In this document: positions 28,914 through 37,264 of the stretch, piece after piece
Layout of the letters: each line of letters starts with the position of its first letter
How positions within the stretch are numbered: the stretch's first letter is position 1
Assembly: GCF_002024805.1 (NCBI RefSeq)
Contig: NZ_CP014337.1
Location: forward strand, 2,728,001-2,792,000
DNA: 64,000 nucleotides
Direction: 5' to 3'
From: Elizabethkingia bruuniana
GTDB lineage: Bacteria > Bacteroidota > Bacteroidia > Flavobacteriales > Weeksellaceae
Position numbers and translations under genes: made by a program
The notes under the pieces: generated by a model
What the model saw: only the letters and a program-made list of their open reading frames with translations
What the model was told of the DNA's origin: nothing
Databases searched by the model: none

Positions 28914-29300
28914 ATTACATTTTCCTCAATTAACCAAATATCTTAATGGTTTATTTTACCATTTAGAATTTAAGAAAATTAAGGAGCCTATAATCCTCTA
29001 AATACATTATACTTATTCCAACAAAGCCTTGAATATATTATCATTACATTTTTCTTAATTAACTAAATATCTTAATAATTCATTTTACTATTAAGAGTTT
29101 AAGAAAATTAAGGAACTCCATAATATTCTCAATTCGTTACATTTATTCCAGCAAGGCTGAATATATTATCATACATTTTTCTTAATTAACTAAATATCTT
29201 AATGGTTTATTTTACCATTTAGAATTTAAGGAAATTAAGGAGCACTATAATGCTCCCAATACATTATATTTATTCTGACAAAGCCCTGAATAAAATATAT
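28914..29300. repeat. Three imperfect tandem repeats of about 120-128 bp
   Basis: Units begin at 28914, 29033 and 29161 with ATATATTATC, spaced 119 and 128 bp. Each contains CTTAATTAAC..TAAATATCTTAATGG at its left and AATTTAAGAAAATTAAGG at its right; these arms are largely inverted and form a long imperfect hairpin around a TTTATTTT loop. The third unit ends with a partial fourth start near 29290. No open frame is carried. It separates two minus-strand transcription units. Confidence 0.85.
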
Positions 29301-29330
29301 TCAAGACTTCATCTTCAAAACAAATAAGAC

Positions 29331-30233
29331 TTATTTCTGGATAATCTTACGGATTACAGGATCAAGATTACTTGGCAAGTCTGCATTTTTAATCTCAAAT
29401 TTCTTTACCCCCATTGCAGTTAACCAATCTGTCCAGTACTGGTGGATAACATCTTCTTCGTATGGGCTGTTTTTTGCAGGATTAATACCTACCACCAACA
29501 CTTCAAGATTCTGAAGTCCTTCAGTAGCAGGGATAAAACCTAACTTATTTTTAGCAATCAATTCTTTATAATTTGAAGTCGTTAGCTTTTTACTTCGTAT
29601 AAATTCAGGGGTAAGAAAAGAGCTTTTATTACCCTCAGTAAACTTGCTGTCTTTATGATACATATAGCCATCCGTAATAATAACCAGAATATTGCGGTGC
29701 TTATCTTTTATACAGTAATCCTTTACTTTATTTTTAAAAAACCGCCAGATATCTGCGCCTGTATATTGTTTCCCACGAATAGCCGATTGATAAATCTGAG
29801 GTGGAATCTCTGTAAAAACCTTATCTACTCCCGTTATTTGATCTTTTGTAGAATTCTTGTCGAATTTCACTCTAAGTTGCTGACTAAGCTTGTTCATTTG
29901 TGGATTCTGAGGTTCAGGATCAAAGAAAACCTGCATCTGGTCATTCAACTGAAGTATCTTCTTATGTTTGATATGATCGACAAAGGCTTGCTCTACACTT
30001 TTTATATAATATAAATCCCGCTGATAATAAGGCATGGAAGCATTCGGATACTTCACAGGATCTATTCTGTCCGACAAATCCAGCAAAAAACTAATATTAA
30101 GATTTTTATCTGCCACATTAGTTATGTTTTCATTACTTGCCGCAGAATTATTTACTTTATAGGGAATGTTTTCTTTACCACAATTTTGTAATAGAGAGGT
30201 TATAAATATTAAAAATATAAATTTAACTTTCAT
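29331..30233 (-). CDS. vWA-like lipoprotein, last gene of the 30-34 kb operon
   Basis: 300 aa. Residues 1-18 form a lipoprotein signal with lipobox LQNC. The mature protein resembles a von Willebrand A fold: ISFLLDLSDRID (first strand and a degenerate MIDAS, about residues 48-59) and NILVIITDGYMY (about residues 180-191). Family membership is uncertain because the DxSxS motif is not conserved. It starts 11 bp after the membrane coiled-coil gene and may be its periplasmic or outer-membrane partner. Confidence 0.6.
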   Translation of the reverse strand: MKVKFIFLIFITSLLQNCGKENIPYKVNNSAASNENITNVADKNLNISFLLDLSDRIDPVKYPNASMPYYQRDLYYIKSVEQAFVDHIKHKKILQLNDQMQVFFDPEPQNPQMNKLSQQLRVKFDKNSTKDQITGVDKVFTEIPPQIYQSAIRGKQYTGADIWRFFKNKVKDYCIKDKHRNILVIITDGYMYHKDSKFTEGNKSSFLTPEFIRSKKLTTSNYKELIAKNKLGFIPATEGLQNLEVLVVGINPAKNSPYEEDVIHQYWTDWLTAMGVKKFEIKNADLPSNLDPVIRKIIQK

Positions 30234-30244
30234 AGCAGATATTT

Positions 30245-31579
30245 TTATAATATGGGTAGATACACCGAGTTTTGAGTTTCATGGTTGGCACCAACGCTTT
30301 CCATGTGATCATCATAAGTTTTAAGACATTCATCTACCAATTCCTGCTTTTCATGATTAGGAAGGAAAAGCTTCTCATAAATAAAAGTGGTCCAGCCTTG
30401 TGTATATTCAGATGCATAAAGCACATATTCCTTAGTCGGAATAATTACGGCATCTATTATGCGTTGCAGTTCTGCAATCCTCCCTTGTGCATTTACAATA
30501 CGTTCACGAATGTCGTGTTGCTCTTTTACAAGCGTTTCTTTCTGCTGTTCAAGCTCTGTAATTCTTTCTCGATGAATTCGGATATCCTGTTCACGTTTTT
30601 CCTGTTCATGCTTAATCTTATCTTTTTCTTTGTGTTCTTTCATAATAAAATCGAACACCAAGCCCCAAATGATATAAACAACAAAACCGGCAAATATAAT
30701 CCCCCAGAACTGGATTTTGGTAAATGCTATAGACAAGTCGAATGGTGGAGAATCAAAAGTTTTATTCAGGTTATAGATTTTCTCTTCTATCTGGTAGGCT
30801 AAGATTACATCAAATACAAAAGTCGTGAGAAACAAAACACCTACTTTAAAATAGTTGAGTTTTGTTTTATTCTCCCCATACATATGAATTAAATAACCTA
30901 ATCCTAGAAACACAAACGGAATTAGCGTAACAAAAGCCCCTTCCAATGTACCATCTTTCCATGCCACTTCAAAAGCTTTAGGGTCGAGCATATTCATGAT
31001 AAGATTACTCTCCGGATCGAATGTTTTGAAAAATGCTGAATAAGAAGTAGAAATATAAAATGTAAACAGGTACAAGCTAATTGGAATAAGGATCATAAAA
31101 CCTATCCAAAATTTTGTAGAGGCACCTTTTGTAGCCTTTATGTGGTATTTTTCAGGATTGCGGGCCAGATCATTAATTTCAAACTTTATACCCTCCACTA
31201 CATCTTTTATTTTCTTTATTTGCTCTTCAACTCTGGAAGTTTGTTCTTCTTTATTTTCCTGACTGACATGTAATGCTTTTATCTCAGTCTCTTTATTTTT
31301 TTGTTCATTGTAATAAGGCTCTTTTATTGCCCTTTGCTTGTCCACCTTTTCTTTTTCTTCATTCTGAAACTTGGCATAAATAGCATTGAGAGAAATAGAC
31401 AGTGCTCTGGGACTGCCTATATTTCGTCCGCCTTCTCTGTGTCCGGATTCATGATAAGTTCTCTTTCTTACTTCTTCTTTATCTTCAGCAGATTCTTCCG
31501 GATTTATATCTTTATTATGATTTCCATTAATTAATCCGGATGGCTTTAACCGGAACAGGTTTTTGATTTGAGTTGTCAT
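30245..31579 (-). CDS. Membrane protein with two long coiled coils, unknown function
   Basis: 444 aa. Residues 60-140 and 320-385 are charged heptad-rich coiled coils (EEQTSRVEEQIKKIKDVVEG, ERITELEQQKETLVKEQ). Between them are about four membrane helices (about 155-178, 213-238, 245-265, 285-312). The C-terminal 60 residues are soluble. No enzymatic motif is seen. A scaffold or mechanosensing role is conceivable. It starts 6 bp after the TerB-like gene ends, within the tight operon. Confidence 0.7.
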   Translation of the reverse strand: MTTQIKNLFRLKPSGLINGNHNKDINPEESAEDKEEVRKRTYHESGHREGGRNIGSPRALSISLNAIYAKFQNEEKEKVDKQRAIKEPYYNEQKNKETEIKALHVSQENKEEQTSRVEEQIKKIKDVVEGIKFEINDLARNPEKYHIKATKGASTKFWIGFMILIPISLYLFTFYISTSYSAFFKTFDPESNLIMNMLDPKAFEVAWKDGTLEGAFVTLIPFVFLGLGYLIHMYGENKTKLNYFKVGVLFLTTFVFDVILAYQIEEKIYNLNKTFDSPPFDLSIAFTKIQFWGIIFAGFVVYIIWGLVFDFIMKEHKEKDKIKHEQEKREQDIRIHRERITELEQQKETLVKEQHDIRERIVNAQGRIAELQRIIDAVIIPTKEYVLYASEYTQGWTTFIYEKLFLPNHEKQELVDECLKTYDDHMESVGANHETQNSVYLPIL

Positions 31580-31585
31580 GATTCT

Positions 31586-31990
31586 TTAATTTTGAAGTTC
31601 ATACAATATATCGCTCTTTGTTTTTCCGCTTTTTACGGCTTCTAAAAGATAATTGGCAATTGCAGATACGTTTTCTTCTACAAAGCCAAAAAGCTTTATA
31701 TACTTTTCCAATGCCGATCTTTCGTTATTGTCTACATGATCATCTGCCCAAATCATGAGTACAAGATCATACAGATAATCTATTTTATCTTCCAATGTTT
31801 GGGGAAGCGCATTTTTGGTATCCACAGGATTTAGCAGAATCTCGTCCAGATTCTTAGCTGTAATGCCCCTCTCTTCTGCAAAACGATACAGCATTTTCAA
31901 TTCAAGCTTACTAAAATTATCATCGCATATGGCCATCTGATAAAGTCTGAGAAAATGCGCTTTTAGATTTTCGGAGATCTGAATATTCAT
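31586..31990 (-). CDS. TerB-like protein
   Basis: 134 aa, all alpha. The C-terminal half carries the TerB-type signature LVLMIWADDHVDNNERSALE (about residues 74-93), with the acidic D-x-D/N-x-E pattern that chelates metal in TerB. TerB proteins are parts of membrane-linked stress systems (tellurite, phage, DNA damage), where they bridge membrane and processing proteins. It lies 3 bp from the small membrane protein and 6 bp from the coiled-coil protein, so a complex is plausible. Confidence 0.72.
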   Translation of the reverse strand: MNIQISENLKAHFLRLYQMAICDDNFSKLELKMLYRFAEERGITAKNLDEILLNPVDTKNALPQTLEDKIDYLYDLVLMIWADDHVDNNERSALEKYIKLFGFVEENVSAIANYLLEAVKSGKTKSDILYELQN

Positions 31991-31992
31991 TT

Positions 31993-32376
31993 TTATTTAT
32001 TTTGTTTTAAAGGTTGTGGATTCATTATTCTGTCACGCGTATGAGTAACAGGTTCTTTAGGCAATCGCAGAGTTTCTTTCTCTTCTTCCGGTTTCTTTTT
32101 GATAAAATTCAGACACAGAAAAAGAATTCCTGTAATAATATCCAGTGGTATCCATAATGACTTTTTATGCAGATATACCGGAAATACAGGATTAAAAAGA
32201 ATCAGAATAAAGCCGAACACCGCTGTCCAATAATAGATTTTGTTTCTAAAGAGGTGGTATAACGCTACACCGGCTCCAATAAAAATTATAATGCGTAAAA
32301 AAGTATAATAATCAATAGGCAGCCGCAATACTGCTATAAAGCAGCATAGTGCACAGAAGAGAAAGAAATACTTCAT
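31993..32376 (-). CDS. Small membrane protein (DUF6804-like)
   Basis: 127 aa with four hydrophobic helices in the first 95 residues and a basic, proline-rich cytoplasmic tail (FIKKKPEEEKETLRLPKEP). The layout is like the DUF6804 small membrane family, but this is from pattern only. Its start follows the SH3-domain gene's stop directly. Confidence 0.55.
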   Translation of the reverse strand: MKYFFLFCALCCFIAVLRLPIDYYTFLRIIIFIGAGVALYHLFRNKIYYWTAVFGFILILFNPVFPVYLHKKSLWIPLDIITGILFLCLNFIKKKPEEEKETLRLPKEPVTHTRDRIMNPQPLKQNK

Positions 32377-32907
32377 TTACTTCACATTTTTGGAATGAAC
32401 AAAACCTTCTGTACCACTTTTGTATACCCGTATTTTATACCATTTTTCTTCTTTATTCAGAAAAATAAGCTTTGAGTTTGGCTGCAAAGTTTCCAGAACT
32501 TTAAACTGATCTCCGGGAGCCTTCCGTACCTCAACTTTCTTGTTTATTATATACAGAAAGTTGTCTTCAGCAAGTGCCATTTTATTACTGTAATAATATA
32601 CCGGGTTCTTAGTACCTTTCGAATTGCTTTTTGAATAGCCTGACTTTAGATTACGACTACTTCCCGAAGATTTCTTTTTTGAATAACCTCCGAAAGAATA
32701 CGTTTTTCTCTTAGAGGAACTACCGCTGCATACACCACAAGTACCACCTGAAGTACAATGGGCACAACCTGAACAATTGGAGCATGCTGTACAGTTTGCA
32801 GATCCTGTACAACCTCTGTTATGATTATCAGCATGCAATGAATCCGGATTATAAGAGGCAATTAATAATCCTGCACCTGTAAATAGAGAGAGTAGTATTT
32901 TGATCAT
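32377..32907 (-). CDS. Secreted cysteine-rich protein with SH3-like domain
   Basis: 176 aa. A signal peptide (about 1-20) precedes a block of eight Cys at residues 33-60 spaced mostly as CxxC (C-TA-C-SN-C-SG-C-AH-C, then GTCGVC). A serine/glycine/lysine-rich linker (about 64-98) leads to a C-terminal bacterial SH3 domain (VEVRKAPGDQFKVLETLQPN, WYKIRVYKSGTEGFVHSKNV). SH3b domains bind peptidoglycan or proteins; the Cys block may bind metal or form disulfides. The start codon overlaps the HSDR_N-like gene's stop by 4 bp. Confidence 0.75.
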   Translation of the reverse strand: MIKILLSLFTGAGLLIASYNPDSLHADNHNRGCTGSANCTACSNCSGCAHCTSGGTCGVCSGSSSKRKTYSFGGYSKKKSSGSSRNLKSGYSKSNSKGTKNPVYYYSNKMALAEDNFLYIINKKVEVRKAPGDQFKVLETLQPNSKLIFLNKEEKWYKIRVYKSGTEGFVHSKNVK

Positions 32908-33974
32908 ACTGTATAATTTTCAAGTGTCTGATGTAATGAATCGCGATGTTTGTATATATCTTCCAGTGATTCCAAGAGCATTCTTTCCCCGGCATCTTTA
33001 CCATTGTGGAAAAGTTCTATTTGTTTCCTGGATATTCCAAAATGAAAACGACAAACAGGTTTCCGGTTGTTATCATCCAGTAAAACACCAAAATAAGACT
33101 GGGTATCTCTGTGGGCAATTCTTTCTGCCGGGATCTTTTCCCTCAGAATAGCCTTTACAATTTGGAAGGCTTCCAGCTCTTCTTCCGTCGTTACAATTTT
33201 AGAAACTTCACTATGCTCATCTACAGCTACCGGTTTCGGAGTATTGGTATCCAGTGTTTCGTTGATTACCAGTGCAGATTTTAACCGGGAGCTTATCGAT
33301 TCAGTAATAGAAATACTCAACGCTCTTTTCGTATACTCCTTGAAAGACTGCATTCGGTTTGCAGTAAGAGGTCGTTCAAAGAATTTATTGACCAATAAAC
33401 GAACCAGCTCGTCAGACGGATTTTCTATTTCTTTTTCGAATTCCTTCCGGATAGCTCTTATATACTTTAACGCTTCGGCGGAATCCAGAATAGATTCTAA
33501 ATTATAACTCTGCTTATTAAAGCTTTCTAACACCTTTATAGCGCTGTCTTTCAAGTCTTCCAAATTGATCGTCAGAAATGGTTTATCATCCATAATATTT
33601 GGCTTTTCCAAATCTGTATAAAAGTTATACACAATACCGTTGGTCAAAACACCAAATCTTGCTTTGGAAACATGATAATATCTATGAAGCTGTGAATTAT
33701 GAGCATCTGCATTTTCCTTCCAGTTTTTACATTCTATAATCAGAATAGGTTCCTGATTGTTTTTAATCAGGTAATCTACCTTCTCACCTTTCTTGGTTCC
33801 AATATCCGCAATATATTCCGGGATAACTTCTGTAGGGTTGAATATATCGTAACCCAGCATCTGGATAAAAGGCATAACAAAAGCATTTTTAGTTGCTTCT
33901 TCCGTTTGTACCTGCTCTTTCAGTCCCTGAATTCTCTGGCTTAGTTGTTCAAGTTTTAATTTGAGTTCCATCAT
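32904..33974 (-). CDS. HSDR_N-like restriction endonuclease-fold protein
   Basis: 356 aa. Residues 1-140 match the N-terminal nuclease domain of type I restriction HsdR proteins: PFIQMLGYDIFNPTEVIPEY, then KVDYLIKNNQEPILIIECKNWK. The PD-(D/E)xK catalytic residues are present (D67, E81, K83), with a glutamate at about 52. No helicase follows; instead there is an alpha-helical region and a C-terminal domain (about 260-350, VLLDDNNRKPVCRFHFG). Standalone proteins of this type occur in Bacteroidota with unclear roles. It is the first or second gene of the operon. Confidence 0.82.
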   Translation of the reverse strand: MMELKLKLEQLSQRIQGLKEQVQTEEATKNAFVMPFIQMLGYDIFNPTEVIPEYIADIGTKKGEKVDYLIKNNQEPILIIECKNWKENADAHNSQLHRYYHVSKARFGVLTNGIVYNFYTDLEKPNIMDDKPFLTINLEDLKDSAIKVLESFNKQSYNLESILDSAEALKYIRAIRKEFEKEIENPSDELVRLLVNKFFERPLTANRMQSFKEYTKRALSISITESISSRLKSALVINETLDTNTPKPVAVDEHSEVSKIVTTEEELEAFQIVKAILREKIPAERIAHRDTQSYFGVLLDDNNRKPVCRFHFGISRKQIELFHNGKDAGERMLLESLEDIYKHRDSLHQTLENYTV

Positions 33975-33982
33975 TATTGGTA

Positions 33983-34315
33983 TTAAATTGTTTCGTCTAC
34001 AAGTTCAGCATCTGGTGCATTATGCTTTACCGATGCTATTCCGGTTTCCATTGAAGACTTTGAAGCATAATATTGGCTTTTCCCAATAATCTCACCATTG
34101 CCTGCTTTCAAGACAAAATAATCTTTATCATTTTTAGCCACTCTTCTGTCATATTTGGAGTCGTCCTGAGAATTAACCTTTACGGATGCTATTCCTTTAT
34201 GACAGGATGCTTTTTGATTATAACCTTCGCTGGTTAAAATAATCTCGCCATTCCCTGCTTTCAGATTGAACTGATATTCACCGTTTACTCTTTTGGTAAT
34301 TACAAATTTTCCCAT
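33983..34315 (-). CDS. YegP/DUF1508 family protein, two tandem repeats
   Basis: 110 aa from ATG 34315 (MGKFVITKRVNGEYQFNLKA); 18 upstream codons in the longer frame are not family-like. Two DUF1508 repeats, each with LKAGNGEII and a GIASVK end (about residues 12-48 and 62-98), are typical. The family fold is small alpha+beta with unknown function, linked to stress. It lies 8 bp upstream of the HSDR_N-like gene and is preceded by terminator hairpins, so it is probably the first gene of the operon. Confidence 0.88.
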   Translation of the reverse strand: MGKFVITKRVNGEYQFNLKAGNGEIILTSEGYNQKASCHKGIASVKVNSQDDSKYDRRVAKNDKDYFVLKAGNGEIIGKSQYYASKSSMETGIASVKHNAPDAELVDETI

Positions 34316-34395
34316 AGTGTTATTTTTAATTGGTTTAACACTCCAAAAGTAGATCGCCTGCATAAGCATTCCTTACGGAAACCCGTAAAATAAAA

Positions 34396-34422
34396 AACCT
34401 CTCAAATCAGATTTGAAAGGTT
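34396..34422. terminator. Hairpin upstream of the YegP operon
   Basis: Stem AACCT with AGGTT extended by TCAAATC/GATTTGA across one mismatch. A-rich on the left and T-containing on the right. It separates the response-regulator gene from the YegP operon. Confidence 0.55.
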
Positions 34423-34433
34423 TATAATAAAGA

Positions 34434-34466
34434 AGCCTTGGCAAGGTTTAGAACCTTGCCAAGGCT
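34434..34466. terminator. 15-bp perfect hairpin between response regulator and YegP
   Basis: AGCCTTGGCAAGGTT (34434-34448) and its exact complement (34452-34466) around a 3-nt loop. It lacks a clear long T-run, but lies downstream of the response-regulator gene and probably helps end that transcript. It also resembles a repeated hairpin rather than a unique terminator. Confidence 0.6.
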
Positions 34467-34519
34467 ATTCTAATTTTGTTTTGATCAAAATGACGGGTTA
34501 CAAATCTGTGACATCAGCT

Positions 34520-34557
34520 TTCTAACTTCCCACTTCTAATTTCTAACTTCTTACTTA
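34520..34557. repeat. TTCTAACTTC-type degenerate heptamer repeat
   Basis: Repeated TTCTAACTTC/CACTTCTAAT units just after the response-regulator stop. It is the reverse complement of the run at 14.63-14.67 kb, so a dispersed family is likely. Confidence 0.55.
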
Positions 34558-35220
34558 TATCAATCCCATATCCTTGAAAATAGCGACCACTTGTTCGGTT
34601 GTATTGACATTCAAGGATTCTTTCAGACCGTTTAGCCTTTTTTCCACACTGCTTAAGCTGGAAGGACGGACTCCGCTATCTTTAAGATGGTCTGATATCG
34701 CTTGTTGGCGCATTCCCTGACAAAGTAAGTCTACTAAAGTAATATCATAAGAAGTAAACTCGTAAGAATTTTTATCTTTTATAGACTTTTTCAGATTCAA
34801 CGAAATGTGTTTCTCATTATTGTAAACCGCTTTTATGGCTTTTTTCAGTTCTTTTGTATCTTCCCTGCCTTTGGAGACATAACCATTGATTTCATATTTA
34901 CGGAAAAGATCATCTATTATATTCGGCTTTTTCTCAATTGAGAAAACAATAATTTTTATATCCGGTTGTATCTTTTTTACAGCCTCAATAAGCTCGGAAC
35001 CACTTTTAAGATTCTGTTCCCGGTGATCCTCATCAAAAGACAAATCAGTGATTAACAGCTCGAAAGTCTGTTTTTCATGTATGCCTATTTGCACTCTCTG
35101 CAGCGCATCATCACAGTAATAAACATATTTAGATTCTTCTATTTTCAAGTCTTCCAATGCTTTCTCTACAGAAATATTAGAACTTTCATAATCTTCAGCA
35201 ACAAGGATTTTTTTAAACAT
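34555..35220 (-). CDS. Response regulator, NarL/LuxR type
   Basis: 221 aa. The receiver domain (1-125) has acidic residues D10, the phosphoacceptor D59 (LLITDLSF) and the lysine in GYVSKG. The C-terminal region (about 150-221) is a LuxR-like HTH (ITLVDLLCQGMRQQAISDHL). It pairs with the TPR histidine kinase encoded 15 bp upstream. Targets unknown; the YegP operon directly downstream is a candidate. Confidence 0.85.
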   Translation of the reverse strand: MFKKILVAEDYESSNISVEKALEDLKIEESKYVYYCDDALQRVQIGIHEKQTFELLITDLSFDEDHREQNLKSGSELIEAVKKIQPDIKIIVFSIEKKPNIIDDLFRKYEINGYVSKGREDTKELKKAIKAVYNNEKHISLNLKKSIKDKNSYEFTSYDITLVDLLCQGMRQQAISDHLKDSGVRPSSLSSVEKRLNGLKESLNVNTTEQVVAIFKDMGLI

Positions 35221-35235
35221 CTTGAATTGGTATTT

Positions 35236-36909
35236 TTATTGAACAGAAAATTTTAACTCGGCTTTAAAGCCTTCTCCACTTACTGCGTCAAAATTAATAG
35301 TCCCGTCAATAGATTCCATACGGTTTCCCGTATTTTTAATTCCGTTTTTAGGGGAGAATTTTTCACATCCTACACCATTATCTCTATAACGGATCGTAAT
35401 TTCTTCATTTATACGGTTCATTCTAATCACAACACGTGTCGCTTTACTATGCTTCTTCATATTGGTCATAAGCTCCTGTAATACATAAAATACTTCAGCC
35501 TGAATGTTTTTATTCAGTTTATCCCATTGTATTTCCTCATTTCCAATAATAACCAGCTGCAAGTCATCGGAAGAATAAGATTTCAGCATTTCTGTCAGCT
35601 TTTCTCCAAACGGAAGGTCATTATTTTTTTCATGATCATAAGAAATATCCCGCGATTTCTCATACACAATTTCCAAGTCGTCCAGCATGGTCTCTTTATC
35701 AATATGTTCCTGATTTTCGAGCTTTGTCATTACCCTGTGAATTCCGTTGGCAACAACATCATGAACTTTTTTGGAATACCTAAGCTCTGTTTTTTTTACT
35801 TCCAGCTCTTTTTCCTGTTGTAAAATTTTCTTTCTTCTTCTGTACCAAACTCCACCGCCTATTAATACAAGCCCCAAAATTCCTAAACCTGCATATTGCT
35901 TCAGTATCTGATTTTGTTTCTTCACATTATCCGCCTGAGCTTTCTGGAAATTGGCTTTATTCTTTTCGGTTTCATAACGGATTAAGGCAAACTGATTTTT
36001 TGCCTTACTTCTGGCAGTCTGTAGGCTGTCATTCAGTTTCTGATAAGTCAGAAAGTATTGTTTCGATTTCTCCGGGTTTTCAAGAATAACTAGTTTTTGA
36101 AGAGCTTCAATTTGATCGTCCGGACTTTTCAGTGTTTTAGCAACACCGTACATTTTTGTTGCATAGATTAGTGCTGAGTCAGGTTTCTTTTGGATATAAT
36201 AATCTGCTAAATGTGCATAACTTGAGTTTTGCCCCCATAGATCTTGTTCTTGTAATCGAATATTAAGCGCTTCTTTTAATTCTGAAACAGGATTATAATT
36301 AGCATTTTGTAGCCATTTCGTTTTAGCTAAATTTGTTAATGCTCTTGAATATTCAGTGCTTTTCTTATTGTTGTTTTCTTTTAATATTTGATTGTATACT
36401 TTTAATGCTTCAGGATATTTCTTTTGTTCCCTATATGTATTCGCTTCATTATTCGAATACGTTATTATATCTTTTGAATCAGAAGAAAATTTTATTGCTA
36501 AATCATAAAATTTAAGAGCTTTCATATAATCTTTTAAATTGTAGGAAGCAATCCCTAGATTATTATAATTAGCATTTATATAATTATAATCTGCTTTTAT
36601 ATCTTCTTTTAAATATTTCATAGCCTCCAAAGAGGTTTCCTGTGCTCCGAAGTAATCACCCTGATCGGTTAAAATAATTCCCATATTCATCAGACATTTT
36701 CCAACACCCAAACTGTCATTATTCTTCAGGTAGATTTCTTTTGCTTTATTAAAATTCTGAAAAGCATTAATGGGGTCTTTCTTATCCAGGTATGACCAAG
36801 CTTTTTCATAGTAAGGATTATCTACTTTCTCAGATTTATTAACATTACTTTCTTTAGTTTTTGTACATGAAACCATCAAGACAAATAATAAAAAATAGAG
36901 TATTCTCAA
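35236..36909 (-). CDS. TPR-containing sensor histidine kinase
   Basis: 557 aa. A lipoprotein-like signal (VSC at residue 15) precedes about six TPR repeats (residues 30-290), a membrane helix (about 340-358), a HisKA_3-type region (KKVHDVVANGIHRVMTKLEN) and a HATPase domain (QELMTNMKKHSKATRVV, RYRDNGVGCE). It is a NarX/DesK-like kinase with a periplasmic TPR sensor, common in Flavobacteriia. It phosphorylates the adjacent regulator. The signal is unknown. Confidence 0.88.
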   Translation of the reverse strand: MRILYFLLFVLMVSCTKTKESNVNKSEKVDNPYYEKAWSYLDKKDPINAFQNFNKAKEIYLKNNDSLGVGKCLMNMGIILTDQGDYFGAQETSLEAMKYLKEDIKADYNYINANYNNLGIASYNLKDYMKALKFYDLAIKFSSDSKDIITYSNNEANTYREQKKYPEALKVYNQILKENNNKKSTEYSRALTNLAKTKWLQNANYNPVSELKEALNIRLQEQDLWGQNSSYAHLADYYIQKKPDSALIYATKMYGVAKTLKSPDDQIEALQKLVILENPEKSKQYFLTYQKLNDSLQTARSKAKNQFALIRYETEKNKANFQKAQADNVKKQNQILKQYAGLGILGLVLIGGGVWYRRRKKILQQEKELEVKKTELRYSKKVHDVVANGIHRVMTKLENQEHIDKETMLDDLEIVYEKSRDISYDHEKNNDLPFGEKLTEMLKSYSSDDLQLVIIGNEEIQWDKLNKNIQAEVFYVLQELMTNMKKHSKATRVVIRMNRINEEITIRYRDNGVGCEKFSPKNGIKNTGNRMESIDGTINFDAVSGEGFKAELKFSVQ

Positions 36910-37052
36910 GATTATTATATTTTCAGCCTAAGTTAAAAAAATAAAGCGTAAAATATTCGTTCTTCATTTTTTATAGCATCAATACATTCATAAGTATCTT
37001 CTTTTATACGAAACCTAACAATGCTTCCCCGTATACTTTGCATGGTAAAGAG

Positions 37053-37076
37053 AAAGGCAGCATTTCTGCTGCCTTT
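37053..37076 (-). terminator. Terminator of the secreted peptide gene
   Basis: A 10-bp stem (AAAGGCAGCA 37053-37062 with TGCTGCCTTT 37067-37076), 4-nt loop. On the minus strand it lies 8 bp after the peptide's stop and is followed by a T-rich stretch. Confidence 0.7.
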
Positions 37077-37084
37077 TGATTAAA

Positions 37085-37264
37085 TTACTTTCTTGGTGTT
37101 TGTCCATTATCTCCTCCTGTATCTCCGCCGATATCTCCTACTGTATCTCCCGGATCTCCTGAGTCCATGCTGTATGTAGAAATACTAGTTGGGTTGTTTA
37201 CCGGTGTTGGTGTATTATTATTTGGAAATGCTAAGCCTAGTAGCATTAAAATTAAATTAATCAT
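37085..37264 (-). CDS. Short secreted glycine/aspartate-rich peptide
   Basis: 59 aa. ATG is at 37262-37264, and the stop is at 37085-37087. The first 13 residues (MINLILMLLGLAF) form a hydrophobic signal. The rest is threonine/proline rich, then a GD repeat (GDPGDTVGDIGGDTGGDNG). It has its own terminator, which supports a real transcript. I do not recognise a family. It lies between the histidine kinase operon and a membrane protein with possible regulatory role, and might be the secreted signal or a surface peptide. Confidence 0.55.
   Translation of the reverse strand: MINLILMLLGLAFPNNNTPTPVNNPTSISTYSMDSGDPGDTVGDIGGDTGGDNGQTPRK

Noticed and set aside
31586..31990. Tellurite resistance locus
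   Set aside because: Only a single TerB-like protein is present; no TerC, TerD or TerZ companions are seen.
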